From NCBI GenBank assembly GCA_003150035.1, contig QALR01000001.1:16943-80942 (forward strand): a stretch of DNA of 64,000 bases, in the 5' to 3' direction. This DNA comes from Clostridiales bacterium. GTDB taxonomy: Bacteria; Bacillota; Clostridia; Oscillospirales; CAG-272. The notes under the pieces were generated by a model, which saw nothing but the letters and a program-made list of their open reading frames with translations, searched no databases and was not told the DNA's origin. The translations under genes and the position numbers were made by a program. Positions within the stretch are counted from its first letter, which is position 1. Every line of letters begins with the position of its first letter. This document shows, in pieces, positions 50,999 through 61,070 of this stretch.

Positions 50999-52333
50999 TC
51001 AAAATGGCAGCCTGCCGAATTTTCCGAATTTTTTTCCACCGCGACCGCCGGCAAATTGCTTCATGAGTTTATTGGTTTGGTCAAATTGCTTGAGCAGACG
51101 GTTGACGTCCTCAATCGAGGTGCCGGAGCCCTTGGCGATCCGTGTCTTTCTGGAATAGCTGATGATCTCCGGCTTTTCACGCTCCGCGGGTGTCATTGAG
51201 AGGATGATCGCTTCGGTTTTGGCTATCAGCTTCTCATCGAAATTCGCGTCCTTCAGCTGTGCGGGAGAGATACCGGGCATCATGCCGATAAGGGATTCCA
51301 AAGAGCCCATGTTTTTTAATTGGTTCATTTGTTCAAGATAGTCTGTCAGGGTGAAGCGGGATTTGCGCAGCTTTTCTTCCAGTTCGGCGGCTTTTTTCAT
51401 ATCGAAATTCTGTTCCGCTTTTTCAATCAAAGACAGCACGTCGCCCATCCCGAGGATACGGGACGCCATGCGGTCGGGATAAAACGGTTCAATGGCGTCG
51501 AGCTTTTCGCCCGTGCCGATGAATTTGATCGGCTTGCCGGTCACATATTTGACAGAGAGCGCTGCGCCGCCTCTCGTATCGCCGTCAAGCTTTGTCACGA
51601 TGACGCCGGTGATATCCAGCATTTCATTGAAGGTTTCGGCGACGGAAACGGCGTCCTGACCCGCCATGGCATCGATGGTGAGTAAAATTTCCGTCGGTTC
51701 CGTTTCCTTCTTGATTTTCTGTAATTCTTCCATCATGACTTCGTCAATCTGAAGCCTTCCTGCCGTATCGATGAATACCATATCATATCCGTTTTTCTTC
51801 GCAAAGGAAACGCCGTTCCCCGCGATTTTGACAGGAGAGGCTTTTTCATCCTCGGCGTAGACGGCAACGCCTGCCTTCTCCCCAACAATCTGAAGCTGAC
51901 GAATGGCAGCGGGACGGTATACGTCGCAGGCAACGAGCAAGGGATTTTTTCCCTGTTTTTTCATCATGGCAGCGAGCTTCCCTGTGTGGGTCGTCTTGCC
52001 GGCGCCCTGGAGCCCAACCATCATGACGATAGTGGGAGGCTTCGATGCCATTTGCAGCTTCGATTGCGTCCCGCCCATAAGGGCGGTGAGTTCTTCGTTG
52101 ACGATTTTGACGACCTGTTGGGCAGGCATCAAACTTTCAAGCACCTCCGCGCCAACGGCGCGTTCGGTGACCTTGTTTATAAAATCACGGACAACCTTGA
52201 AGTTGACGTCGGCTTCGAGAAGTGCGAGCTTGACGGCGCGCATTCCTTCCCTTACATCTTTTTCGGTAAGGGTGCCCTTATTTCGGAATTTTTTAAAGGC
52301 TTCCGCGAGTTTTTCCTGAAGGTTCTGAAACAT
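50999..52333 (-). CDS. ffh: Signal recognition particle protein Ffh
   Basis: Ffh binds 4.5S/SRP RNA and hydrophobic signal sequences to target nascent membrane proteins. The 444-residue protein has an N-domain, a G-domain with GLQGAGKTTHTGKLA, DTAGRLQID and TKLDGDTRGGAALS, and a methionine-rich M-domain ending in GRGGKKFGKFGRLPF. The P-loop has Ala and a His where most Ffh have Ser and Thr (GSGKTTTT), a mild difference. It starts 24 nt after ylxM. No SRP RNA gene is visible in the window. Confidence 0.97.
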   Translation of the reverse strand: MFQNLQEKLAEAFKKFRNKGTLTEKDVREGMRAVKLALLEADVNFKVVRDFINKVTERAVGAEVLESLMPAQQVVKIVNEELTALMGGTQSKLQMASKPPTIVMMVGLQGAGKTTHTGKLAAMMKKQGKNPLLVACDVYRPAAIRQLQIVGEKAGVAVYAEDEKASPVKIAGNGVSFAKKNGYDMVFIDTAGRLQIDEVMMEELQKIKKETEPTEILLTIDAMAGQDAVSVAETFNEMLDITGVIVTKLDGDTRGGAALSVKYVTGKPIKFIGTGEKLDAIEPFYPDRMASRILGMGDVLSLIEKAEQNFDMKKAAELEEKLRKSRFTLTDYLEQMNQLKNMGSLESLIGMMPGISPAQLKDANFDEKLIAKTEAIILSMTPAEREKPEIISYSRKTRIAKGSGTSIEDVNRLLKQFDQTNKLMKQFAGGRGGKKFGKFGRLPF

Positions 52334-52357
52334 GTTTCCTCCGTTTCTTAGTAAGGC

Positions 52358-52705
52358 TTACAGAAAAGCAGCGTTTATTAGTTCCATAACCTTATCCAAA
52401 TCAGCGACCTCCTCCGGATGCTTTTCCCGGAGCGCTTGGATGATGGGTCTCGCCTCGGCAAGGAGTTCTTCCGTGTGCTTCGCTTTTTCCGCGAGACCGA
52501 GCGCCTCTTCATAAGCAAGAAGCTGCTCCTCGCTGCGCTTGATGCTATCCCGCACGCCCTGCCTTGTGATTCCGGTATTTTCCGAAATCTCCGCAAGAGA
52601 CAGGTCATTGTTATAGTAGAGATCAAACATGGTTTTCTGCGTATCCGTGAGAAGCTCGCCGTAAAAATCAAACAGCATGATAAAGTGAAGATCTTTTTCA
52701 AACAT
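52358..52705 (-). CDS. ylxM: YlxM family HTH protein
   Basis: The 115-residue protein belongs to YlxM/p13, which in Firmicutes and mycoplasmas is encoded before ffh and is thought to help SRP function. It has a sigma-70 region-4-like HTH: LHFIMLFDFYGELLTDTQKTMF, then LAEISENTGITRQGVRDSIKR, and a charged C-terminal helix. The ATG at 52705 follows GGAGG; the longer frame to 52777 spans the promoter. It heads the ylxM-ffh-rpsP-khpA operon. Confidence 0.94.
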   Translation of the reverse strand: MFEKDLHFIMLFDFYGELLTDTQKTMFDLYYNNDLSLAEISENTGITRQGVRDSIKRSEEQLLAYEEALGLAEKAKHTEELLAEARPIIQALREKHPEEVADLDKVMELINAAFL

Positions 52706-52748
52706 CGGATGCCTCCGCACCGTCTCTGTAAAGCCGACAGCTTTACAA

Positions 52749-52777
52749 AGTATAGCATGAATCCCTGTGTTTGTCAA
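52749..52777 (-). promoter_or_regulatory. Sigma-A promoter of the ylxM-ffh operon
   Basis: On the minus strand TTGACA (52772-52777), a 17-nt spacer and TATACT (52749-52754), about 45 nt before the ylxM start. Confidence 0.82.
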
Positions 52778-52906
52778 GCAGGAAAGCGAATTTTTTCGGC
52801 ATCATACAAATATTTTCTGCAAACATTCCCGTGAAAAAAGAAGGGCGCGCAAGGGTATTTTTACTTTCTATATGTTTGTAACCCATTTGTTTTTGTGTCG
52901 GACGCC

Positions 52907-52935
52907 TTGACGGGGACGTAAAATTATATTATAAT
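52907..52935 (+). promoter_or_regulatory. Sigma-A promoter of miaB
   Basis: TTGACG at 52907-52912, a 17-nt spacer and TATAAT at 52930-52935, 65 nt before the ATG. Confidence 0.75.
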
Positions 52936-53000
52936 ATATAATATTATGGGGGATTATGTAAACTTCTCCCGAGGGCGGCTTGTGAGAAAGGGAAGATTAC

Positions 53001-54425
53001 ATGAACAGGCGTGTAGAAAAAGCGGCAAGGAACGCATTGCCGCAGGAGATAGACAGACAGTTTCAATATATGAAAAAAATCCGTGAGAGGATAGCGGGGG
53101 GCGCACCGCGCCTGGCTCATGTGGTCACCTATGGCTGCCAGCAGAACGAGGCGGACAGCGAGCGGATCCTCGGTATGCTCTGTGAAATGGGATACGGAAA
53201 GGCGGATTCGGTGGAGACGGCGGACCTGATTGTGGTCAATACCTGCGCCGTTCGCGATCACGCGGAAAAAAAGGCGCTTTCCATCACAGGCGGATATAAG
53301 CATCTGAAAAGAGCGAAGCCGTCTCTTCTCATCGGTATTTGCGGATGTATGGGTTCCAAGCCGGAAATGAGCGAGCGTATTCAGAAAAGCTATCCGTATA
53401 TCGATTTTGTCTTTGGCACGGAGAAGCTTTGGGAACTGCCTGAAATTCTTTTCCGTGTCATGACAGAGAAAAAGCGGCTGTTTTTTCCGAATGTCGGAGA
53501 GCCTGTTATTGCGGAGGGCCTGCCGGTGGAAAGAGAAAGCCCGTTTCACGCATGGGTCAGCATCATGTATGGCTGCAACAATTTTTGCACGTATTGTATC
53601 GTTCCTTATGTGCGCGGCGCAGAGCGCAGCCGGTCGCCGGAGGATATTCTTGCCGAGGTACGCTCGCTTGTGGGGGGCGGCTGCAAGGAAATCACACTGC
53701 TCGGGCAAAACGTCAATTCCTATGGGAAGTACGGCAATGACGGCTGTGATTTTTCGGAGCTGCTCCGGCAGATTGCCGAACTTCCGGGCGATTTTCTGAT
53801 TCGTTTTATGACGAGCCATCCCAAGGACGCGACAAGAACGCTTATCGACACCATGGCGGCATTCCCGAAGGTTGCAAGACAATTTCATCTGCCGGTGCAA
53901 TCCGGCTCCGACCGGGTTCTTGCGGCAATGAACCGGCATTATACACGGGAGTCCTATTTGTCCCTTGTCTGCTATATGCGGGAGAAAATGCCGGATATCA
54001 CGGTTACGTCAGATATCATCGTCGGTTTTCCCGGAGAGACCGAGGCGGATTTTGAAGATACGCTTTCCATTCTGCGGGAAGCGCGCTATGATATGGTGTA
54101 TTCTTTTCTATACTCCAAGCGGGACGGCACGCCTGCGGCGGAAATGGAGAATCAGGTTCCGGAGGAGATAAAGAGGGAAAGAATGGAGAGGCTTCTTGCG
54201 CTGCAAAACGAGATTTCTCTGGAAAAGAACCTTTCGCTTGTCGGGAAAACGCTGCGCGTGTTAGCGGAAGGCAGAAGCAAGACCAATGCCGATAGATTTA
54301 CCGGGCGAACAGAAGGGGGCAAAATCGTTCTGTTTGACGGGACTGACGAAATGACGGGGCGCTTCCTTCCGGTACGGATTACAAGGGCCGCTCCCTTTAC
54401 GCTTTGGGGCGAGGTTGTGGAATAG
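53001..54425 (+). CDS. miaB: tRNA-2-methylthio-N6-dimethylallyladenosine synthase
   Basis: MiaB is a radical-SAM methylthiotransferase that modifies A37 of tRNAs. The 474-residue protein has the three N-terminal cysteines of the auxiliary cluster (VVTYGCQQNEADSERI, VVNTCAVRDHAEKKA, ICGCMGS), the radical-SAM CNNFCTYC motif at about 192-199 and a C-terminal TRAM domain (TNADRFTGRTEGGKIV). The ribosome binding site is GGGAAGA. mutS follows after 186 nt and mutL after that; the same order is found in other Clostridia. Confidence 0.96.
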   Translation: MNRRVEKAARNALPQEIDRQFQYMKKIRERIAGGAPRLAHVVTYGCQQNEADSERILGMLCEMGYGKADSVETADLIVVNTCAVRDHAEKKALSITGGYKHLKRAKPSLLIGICGCMGSKPEMSERIQKSYPYIDFVFGTEKLWELPEILFRVMTEKKRLFFPNVGEPVIAEGLPVERESPFHAWVSIMYGCNNFCTYCIVPYVRGAERSRSPEDILAEVRSLVGGGCKEITLLGQNVNSYGKYGNDGCDFSELLRQIAELPGDFLIRFMTSHPKDATRTLIDTMAAFPKVARQFHLPVQSGSDRVLAAMNRHYTRESYLSLVCYMREKMPDITVTSDIIVGFPGETEADFEDTLSILREARYDMVYSFLYSKRDGTPAAEMENQVPEEIKRERMERLLALQNEISLEKNLSLVGKTLRVLAEGRSKTNADRFTGRTEGGKIVLFDGTDEMTGRFLPVRITRAAPFTLWGEVVE

Positions 54426-54611
54426 GAGCCGGCGGACGATAGAGAGAAAAGCGGAGGCGTCTGTTCCTCTTCGGCGCGTATGTTTGGGATTGATACAGCT
54501 TGCCTGCCAGGGATTTACGTATGCGAAAAAATGTGACGGACGCAGCGAGGCGCTTAAGATTCTGCCCGGCGGGATGTACCGGGACTTCATATAAAAAGCG
54601 AGGAAATATAC

Positions 54612-57209
54612 ATGACGCCGATGATGCAGCAATACTTTGAAATCAAGGATAAATATCGCGAATATATCCTGATGTACCGTCTTGGAGATTTTTATGAGAT
54701 GTTCTTTGACGATGCCAAAATCGCGTCAAAGGAGTTGGAGCTGACGCTGACAGGCAGAGATTGCGGCGAGGCGGAGCGCGCGCCGATGTGCGGTGTGCCG
54801 TATCACGCGGTTGAGGGCTATATCGGCAAGCTTGTCGGGAGAGGGTATAAGGTCGCTATTTGCGAGCAGCTTGAGGATCCGGCGCTGGCGAAAGGAATTG
54901 TCAAGCGCGATGTCATTCGGATGATTACGCCGGGGACGCTTACGGAATCGTCGCTGCTGGATGAAAAAAAGAACAATTATATCTGCGCGGTCTATGTGGC
55001 GGGGGACGCCATCGGCGTCGCTTTCGCGGATATTTCCACAGGCCATGTGGCGGCGACCTCTTTTGAGGGCGAGCATCGCATGACGCGCCTTGTCGGAGAG
55101 CTTGGTGCCTATGCGCCGCGCGAGGCGATTGTCAACACCTCTGCAGACGAGATCCGCATGGCGGCGGATTTTCTGCGGGACAGGCTTTCGGCGGTCATCA
55201 ACCAGAACGCAGGGGCGCGTTTTGCCGCAGAGGACGCTGCGCGCCGCGTAAGAGAACATTTTTCGAATCTTCCGGGAGAGTTTGAGAACCCGGATAATCC
55301 TGCACTGCGCGCGCTCGGTGGGCTTCTTTCCTATGTAGAGGAGACGCAGAAAAATTCTCTTGGCAATCTGGATGCGCTAAATTACTATCAGAACGGACAA
55401 TATCTTGAAATCGACATCAATACGCGCCGCAGCCTCGAGCTTTGTGAAACCATGCGGCGCGCCGAAAAAAAGGGGACGCTTCTTTGGGTTCTGGACAGGA
55501 CAAAAACAGCGGCGGGTGCGAGGCTGCTTCGTAAATTCCTCGAACAGCCGCTTAAAAATCCTTACCATATCAATCGCAGGCAGGCGGCCGTGGCGGAGCT
55601 CTATGAGCATGTCATGGAACGGGGAGAGCTTTGCGCGGCGCTCGCGGGTGTGCTCGATCTTGAGAGGCTGATCACCCGCATTGTTTATGGCACGGCGAAT
55701 GCCAGAGACCTGTGCGCGGTAGCGCAGACGGCAGAAAAGCTTCCCGATATCCGGACGAAGCTTGCCGCCTTTTCGTGTGAGGAGCTTGCAGGGATTCATG
55801 ATGAGATGGATACGCTTTCGGATGTCTGCGAGCTGATAAACGCTTCGATCGTGGAGGATCCGCCGTTTTCCGTGCGGGAAGGGGGCTTTATCCGGGAAGG
55901 CTATCATCCGGATGTCGACCGTCTCGCTGAAATTGAAAAGAACAGCCGTGGTTGGATTCAGAAAATTGAGGAGACCGAGCGACAGGCGACGGGAATCAAG
56001 ACGCTGAAAATCGGCTATAATCGTGTTTTCGGCTATTACATAGAGGTTTCCAAATCCTATATGAACGACGTGCCGGACCGCTATATCCGCAAGCAAACGC
56101 TGGCAAACGGGGAGCGGTATATCACCGAGGAGCTCAAAGATATGGAATCCCAGGTGCTTGGCGCCGGAGAAAAGCGCGTGGCGCTCGAATATCAGCTTTT
56201 CTGTGACATTCGCATGCGTGTGGCGGAAAATGTGCACAGAATCCAGAAAACGGCATATATGCTAGCGAAGCTCGATGTCTACGCATCCCTTGCCGAGGTG
56301 GCGAGCCGAAACGGCTATTGCCGTCCCGAGGTTGGATACGGGGATGAAATTTCTATCAAGGACGGGCGGCATCCGGTGGTGGAGCAGTGCGCAAAAGACT
56401 CGTTTTTTGTGCCGAACGACACGGAAATGGACTGTGGGAGCAATCGCTTCCTGCTCATCACGGGGCCCAATATGGCGGGGAAATCGACCTATATGCGGCA
56501 GGTTGCGCTCATCTGTATCATGGCACAGATTGGTTCGTTTGTGCCGGCACGGGAGGCAAGGCTTGGCGTGATCGATAAAGTGTTTACGCGCGTCGGAGCG
56601 TCCGATGACCTTGCAATGGGACAGTCCACGTTTATGTTGGAGATGAATGAAGTAGCCTATATTCTTGCGAACGCGACAAAGTCCAGCCTTATCATTTATG
56701 ATGAGATCGGGCGCGGAACCAGTACCTTCGACGGTATGAGCATCGCGCGCGCTGTGGCAGAATACACGCTAGGCAAAAAAATCGGCGCGAAAACGCTTTT
56801 TGCTACGCATTACCATGAGCTGACCACGCTTGCGGATGAGCGCGAGGGAGTCGTCAACTATAACATTGCTGCCAAAAAAAAGGGGGACGGGATCACCTTC
56901 CTTCGGAAGATTGTAAAGGGTGCGGCGGATGATAGCTATGGCATCGAGGTGGCGCAGCTTGCCGGCGTGCCGCGCGAGGTGATAAAACGCGCAAAGGAAA
57001 TTCTTGTCGGAATCGAGTCCGGCGCGGGTGTCGTGCCTTCGGCTCCGCATAAAAAAGAGAAGGAACCGGAGCATGCGGGCATGATGTCGTTTGAAAGCTT
57101 CAGTGAAACTGAGGTTTGTGATAAACTGAGACAGATAGACCTTAACACCATCTCTCCGCTTGAAGCATTGAATCTGGTGTTTGAACTGAAAAAAATACTC
57201 GAGGGCTGA
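54612..57209 (+). CDS. mutS: DNA mismatch repair protein MutS
   Basis: MutS recognises mismatches and starts repair with MutL. The 865-residue protein has the mismatch-binding Phe-X-Glu in LGDFYEMFFDDA (about 25-35), a connector, lever and clamp, then the ATPase with GPNMAGKSTYMRQ (about 618), DDLAMGQSTFMLEM, LIIYDEIGRGTSTFDG and FATHYHEL. The C-terminus contains the short helix-turn-helix dimerisation region. The ribosome binding site is AGGAAA. It is the MutS1 type, not MutS2. Confidence 0.97.
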   Translation: MTPMMQQYFEIKDKYREYILMYRLGDFYEMFFDDAKIASKELELTLTGRDCGEAERAPMCGVPYHAVEGYIGKLVGRGYKVAICEQLEDPALAKGIVKRDVIRMITPGTLTESSLLDEKKNNYICAVYVAGDAIGVAFADISTGHVAATSFEGEHRMTRLVGELGAYAPREAIVNTSADEIRMAADFLRDRLSAVINQNAGARFAAEDAARRVREHFSNLPGEFENPDNPALRALGGLLSYVEETQKNSLGNLDALNYYQNGQYLEIDINTRRSLELCETMRRAEKKGTLLWVLDRTKTAAGARLLRKFLEQPLKNPYHINRRQAAVAELYEHVMERGELCAALAGVLDLERLITRIVYGTANARDLCAVAQTAEKLPDIRTKLAAFSCEELAGIHDEMDTLSDVCELINASIVEDPPFSVREGGFIREGYHPDVDRLAEIEKNSRGWIQKIEETERQATGIKTLKIGYNRVFGYYIEVSKSYMNDVPDRYIRKQTLANGERYITEELKDMESQVLGAGEKRVALEYQLFCDIRMRVAENVHRIQKTAYMLAKLDVYASLAEVASRNGYCRPEVGYGDEISIKDGRHPVVEQCAKDSFFVPNDTEMDCGSNRFLLITGPNMAGKSTYMRQVALICIMAQIGSFVPAREARLGVIDKVFTRVGASDDLAMGQSTFMLEMNEVAYILANATKSSLIIYDEIGRGTSTFDGMSIARAVAEYTLGKKIGAKTLFATHYHELTTLADEREGVVNYNIAAKKKGDGITFLRKIVKGAADDSYGIEVAQLAGVPREVIKRAKEILVGIESGAGVVPSAPHKKEKEPEHAGMMSFESFSETEVCDKLRQIDLNTISPLEALNLVFELKKILEG

Positions 57210-57243
57210 CCTCGTTTTGTTCTATGAAGAAAGGAGGTAGCAC

Positions 57244-59250
57244 GTGGGAATCATCCATGTTCTTGACATTTCCGTTGCCAATCTGATTGCAGCGGGCGAG
57301 GTTGTGGAGCGCCCCGCTTCTGCCGTTAAGGAGCTTGTCGAAAATGCCATTGACGCAGGTGCGACTGCCGTTACGGTGGAAACAGCAAAGGGCGGCGTCG
57401 CTTTTCTGCGTGTTACGGATAACGGCTGTGGCATGAGCGGTGAGGACGCCGTCACCTGTGTGCGCCGGCATGCTACGAGCAAAATCCATACCGCGGAGGA
57501 TCTTTCCTCGATTCTGACGCTTGGCTTCCGCGGAGAGGCACTTGCCGCCATCACGGCAGTCAGTGAATTCCGAATTTTGACCAAGCGGCGTGACGATGCC
57601 GAGGGAACGCTCGTTGCCGGCGCCTATGGCAAGGTCGAGGAGGTCACGGAGACAGGCTGCCCGGATGGCACGACCGTTATATGCGAGCGGATTTTTGCGA
57701 CGACGCCGGCAAGGCTGAAATTTTTGAAGTCCGATTCCTCGGAGACGGCGGCGATAGCGCAGGTGATGGAACGACTTGCCCTGTCTCACCCTGAGATTGC
57801 GTTCCGCTTTCTGACGGATGGCACGCTGAAATTTTCGACCATGGGAGACGGCAAGCTTCAGAACGCGATTTATGCCGTATACGGCGGCGCATTTGCGACA
57901 AAGCTGATTCCCGTGTCCGGAAATTCCGGCGGTATTCGGGTGAGCGGTTACATTTCCTCTCCGGACAATGTGAGAGGGAACCGCGGTATGCAGCAGTTTT
58001 TCATCAACGCCAGATGTGTCAAAAGTAAAACGCTGACGGCGGCACTCGAGGCCGCCTATCGCTCCTATATTCCCTCGGAGAAATTCCCGTCATGCGTTTT
58101 GAACATAGAGATTCCAGCAGCGGCTGTCGACGTCAATATCCATCCGGCCAAGCTGGAAGTGAAATTTTCAAACGAAAAGGCCGTGTTTGACGCACTGTAT
58201 TCCGCTGTGCGGGGAACGCTTGCCGCGGGGCTCGCAAGACCGGAGCTCGTCCTTTCCGGGCACGGTACGCTGACAGAAAAGACGCCTGCATCGCACTCCG
58301 ACGCAGAGCGCGGGCCGCGGGAAGCGCGCACGCCGCTCGACCGCCTGTTTGAAGAGGCAGCGAAGAGGGGCACGCAGAGTGAAAGAAAGACTCCCCTTGC
58401 TGTGCAAAAGAAGGAGCCGCCCGCTGACGATGATATTCCCGTCGATATTCCCCCGCTTCCGACGAGCGGCGGGAACAGAGTCCCCATGGGGCTTGGCGCA
58501 GAGACGGATATGGAGAGTTTCTCCCTTCGCGAAAGGCTTTATAGCTCGTCCGTTCAGAGTGTCTCGCGGGACTATCCGCCGTTCGGACAGGAGATTTCAC
58601 GGGAGCGGACGCCATCTGCGATTCGGGAATCGACAGATGCGGGCATTGCGGGTGCCGCGACGCATCCGATACCGGATTACCGCATTGTCGGAGAGGTGTT
58701 TTCCACGTACGTGATTCTTGAAACGGAAGGGAAGATGATTCTTTTTGACAAGCATGCCGCACATGAGCGGATCCATTTTGAGAGAATGCGCGCGGGAATG
58801 GATACCGGCGTGCGGAGCATCCGGATGCTGCTTGCGCCGGAGCCGCTTGCGCTGACGTCAGCAGAGCTTGCAGCGGCACGGGAATACCGAGAGGAGCTTG
58901 CAGCGGTCGGATTTGAGTTTGACATTTCGGAAAAAGAGGTCCTGCTGCGAGGAATCCCGCAGGATTTTTCCCTTGGCGAGGCGAAGGAATTTTTCGAGGG
59001 TCTTGTTGCCGCCATGCTGGAGACCGGGGAGCCTATCGAGACGCAAAGACGCGCGATGTTTGAGCGTGCGCTGTATCAAAGCGCCTGCAAGGCGTCGGTC
59101 AAGGGCGGGCGCGTCTATGACGAGGCGCATATCCGTTGGATCTGCGATAACCTTTTGCGCTATGACTGCATTAAATTTTGTCCGCACGGGCGCCCGGTCG
59201 CATTTGAAATATCCAAAAAAGAATTAGATTCCCGCTTCGGCAGGACATAG
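57244..59250 (+). CDS. mutL: DNA mismatch repair protein MutL
   Basis: MutL is the GHKL-ATPase mediator that nicks DNA in bacteria lacking MutH. The start is a GTG after GAAAGGAGG. The 668-residue protein has an N-terminal ATPase (VVERPASAVKELVENAIDAG, DNGCGMS, TLGFRGEALAAI), a proline-rich linker around 360-450, and a C-terminal domain with the endonuclease motif DKHAAHERIHFE near residue 502 (DQHAx2Ex4E type with Lys for Gln), ACKASVKGG and CPHGRPV. Endonuclease activity is expected. It follows mutS by 34 nt. Confidence 0.97.
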   Translation: MGIIHVLDISVANLIAAGEVVERPASAVKELVENAIDAGATAVTVETAKGGVAFLRVTDNGCGMSGEDAVTCVRRHATSKIHTAEDLSSILTLGFRGEALAAITAVSEFRILTKRRDDAEGTLVAGAYGKVEEVTETGCPDGTTVICERIFATTPARLKFLKSDSSETAAIAQVMERLALSHPEIAFRFLTDGTLKFSTMGDGKLQNAIYAVYGGAFATKLIPVSGNSGGIRVSGYISSPDNVRGNRGMQQFFINARCVKSKTLTAALEAAYRSYIPSEKFPSCVLNIEIPAAAVDVNIHPAKLEVKFSNEKAVFDALYSAVRGTLAAGLARPELVLSGHGTLTEKTPASHSDAERGPREARTPLDRLFEEAAKRGTQSERKTPLAVQKKEPPADDDIPVDIPPLPTSGGNRVPMGLGAETDMESFSLRERLYSSSVQSVSRDYPPFGQEISRERTPSAIRESTDAGIAGAATHPIPDYRIVGEVFSTYVILETEGKMILFDKHAAHERIHFERMRAGMDTGVRSIRMLLAPEPLALTSAELAAAREYREELAAVGFEFDISEKEVLLRGIPQDFSLGEAKEFFEGLVAAMLETGEPIETQRRAMFERALYQSACKASVKGGRVYDEAHIRWICDNLLRYDCIKFCPHGRPVAFEISKKELDSRFGRT

Positions 59251-59290
59251 ATTTTAAGAATAAGAGCCGCATGGCGGCCCAGGAGAAAAT

Positions 59291-60421
59291 ATGTTTACGT
59301 TACTGAAAAAAGAGGGACGTGCAAGACGCGGTGCCTTTGAGACCGTTCATGGAACCATTCAAACCCCTGTCTTTATGAATGTCGGAACATCCGCCGCCAT
59401 CAAGGGCGGCGTTTCGACGCGCGACCTATATGAGGTGGGCTGTCAGGTGGAACTTTCCAATACGTATCACCTGCATGTCCGGCCGGGAGACGACGTCATC
59501 TATGACATGGGCGGTATCCATAAATTTTTTAACTGGGACCGTCCTGTCCTCACGGACAGCGGCGGCTTTCAGGTGTTTTCGCTTGCGGGCCTGCGCCGGA
59601 TCACAGAGGAAGGCGTGCATTTTGCTTCCCATGTGGATGGCAAAAAGATTTTTATGGGACCGGAGCAGAGCATGCAGATCCAGTCGCATATCGCTTCTAC
59701 CATTGCCATGGCATTCGATGAATGTATTGAAAATCCCGCGCCGTATGAGTATGTGAAAGATTCCGTCGCGCGCACGACGCGTTGGCTTGTCCGCTGCAAA
59801 GCAGAAATGGAAAGGCTGAATCGCCTACCCGAAACCATCAATCCGCACCAGATGCTTTTTGGAATCGGGCAGGGCGGAACGTATGACGACCTGCGCATTG
59901 ACCATATGAAGGCCATCGCGGAATATGACCTTGACGGCTATGCCATCGGTGGACTTGCCGTCGGTGAGGAAACGGAGGTTATGTATCACATCATTGAGCA
60001 GGTGGAGCCGTTCATGCCGGAGCATAAGCCGCGTTATCTCATGGGAGTCGGCACACCGGTCAATATTTTAGAGGGGGTTTTCCGAGGGGTGGATTTCTTT
60101 GACTGCGTCATGCCGTCCCGCAATGCCAGACACGGCTATATGTTCACGTGGAAGGGTACGATGAATCTGAACAACAATAAATACCAGCGCGACTCGCTTC
60201 CCATCGACCCGGACTGTGGCTGCCCCGCCTGCCGTTATTATTCGAGGGGATATATCCGGCATCTTCTGCGCGCCGATGAGATGCTTGGCATGCGGCTTGC
60301 CGTGCTGCATAACCTGTATTTCTACAATGAATTGATGGCAAAGATCAGAGAAGCGCTTGACGAAGGACGTTACGAAGCGTTTTACCGTCAGTACCGCACG
60401 GCGCTTGCCCAGCGAATCTGA
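59291..60421 (+). CDS. tgt: Queuine tRNA-ribosyltransferase
   Basis: Tgt exchanges guanine-34 for preQ1 (the queuine precursor) in tRNAs. The 376-residue TIM-barrel enzyme has NTYHLHVRPG, the nucleophile region LTDSGGFQVFSLAG, GIGQGGTYDDLR and FFDCVMPSRNARHG, then the zinc site CGCPACRYYSRGYIRHL. The ribosome binding site is AGGAG. The stop overlaps closely with the next ATG (1 nt apart), implying coupling. Tgt genes in Clostridia often lie with queA or yajC, neither of which is present here. Confidence 0.97.
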   Translation: MFTLLKKEGRARRGAFETVHGTIQTPVFMNVGTSAAIKGGVSTRDLYEVGCQVELSNTYHLHVRPGDDVIYDMGGIHKFFNWDRPVLTDSGGFQVFSLAGLRRITEEGVHFASHVDGKKIFMGPEQSMQIQSHIASTIAMAFDECIENPAPYEYVKDSVARTTRWLVRCKAEMERLNRLPETINPHQMLFGIGQGGTYDDLRIDHMKAIAEYDLDGYAIGGLAVGEETEVMYHIIEQVEPFMPEHKPRYLMGVGTPVNILEGVFRGVDFFDCVMPSRNARHGYMFTWKGTMNLNNNKYQRDSLPIDPDCGCPACRYYSRGYIRHLLRADEMLGMRLAVLHNLYFYNELMAKIREALDEGRYEAFYRQYRTALAQRI

Positions 60422-60422
60422 T

Positions 60423-61070
60423 ATGCCGCTTCCGTTTTATCATATTGCGGCGGCAGGCGCTCTTGCCGAAAAATATGCGTCGGTGCGGGAGAGCGGTGAT
60501 TTTTTCCTTGGAAATATCGCGCCGGATGCCGTCCTTGCCCGTCCGGGGTGCACGCTTGCGGAAAAATTCGGCACGCATCTGAGAGGAGAACGCGCGGCCT
60601 GGGGCGGCGACGTTGCGGCAAGCTTTACGTGCTCGGATAAAAGCGATCCTTTTCTGCTTGGCTATCATATGCACCTTATCATGGATATTTTTTTCCGCGA
60701 CTGGTGGGAAGCGCTTTTCCGCAGGCAAGGAATCCCGGAGGATGAATGGGATGCCTTGGCATACCGCGCGGCATCGCGCGGTGTCGGACAGCTTTTGGCG
60801 TCGGGGGATGTCCTCTTTCATGACTATGAAACATGGATCGCGACGGCGAGAACCTATAGACGAAAAACCTTTCCGTTCGGCATGACAGGTGCGCAGATGG
60901 ATGCGGAAATCGAGTTTTGTGCGAATCTTTCTCCCTATGTGGGAATAGAGATGAAAGAGGAAACAGGCCCCGTCAATTTTTCGGAGATTTACAGAGAGGC
61001 GGTTCCGTATCTTGACGAGATTTTCGGCGCCCATCTTCGGGAATTGCCGGGAAACGGAGGAGTCGTATGA
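60423..61070 (+). CDS. Zinc-dependent phospholipase C-like protein
   Basis: The 215-residue protein resembles the Zn_dep_PLPC family: FYHIAAAGALAEKYA and FFLGNIAPDAVLA near the start (HxxxA and the GxxxPD motif), then HLIMDIFFRDWWEAL and HDYETWI, which hold likely metal-binding His/Asp. The substrate is not known. The ATG is 1 nt after the tgt stop and has no ribosome binding site of its own, so translation depends on coupling. It overlaps gpsA by 4 nt. Confidence 0.82.
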   Translation: MPLPFYHIAAAGALAEKYASVRESGDFFLGNIAPDAVLARPGCTLAEKFGTHLRGERAAWGGDVAASFTCSDKSDPFLLGYHMHLIMDIFFRDWWEALFRRQGIPEDEWDALAYRAASRGVGQLLASGDVLFHDYETWIATARTYRRKTFPFGMTGAQMDAEIEFCANLSPYVGIEMKEETGPVNFSEIYREAVPYLDEIFGAHLRELPGNGGVV

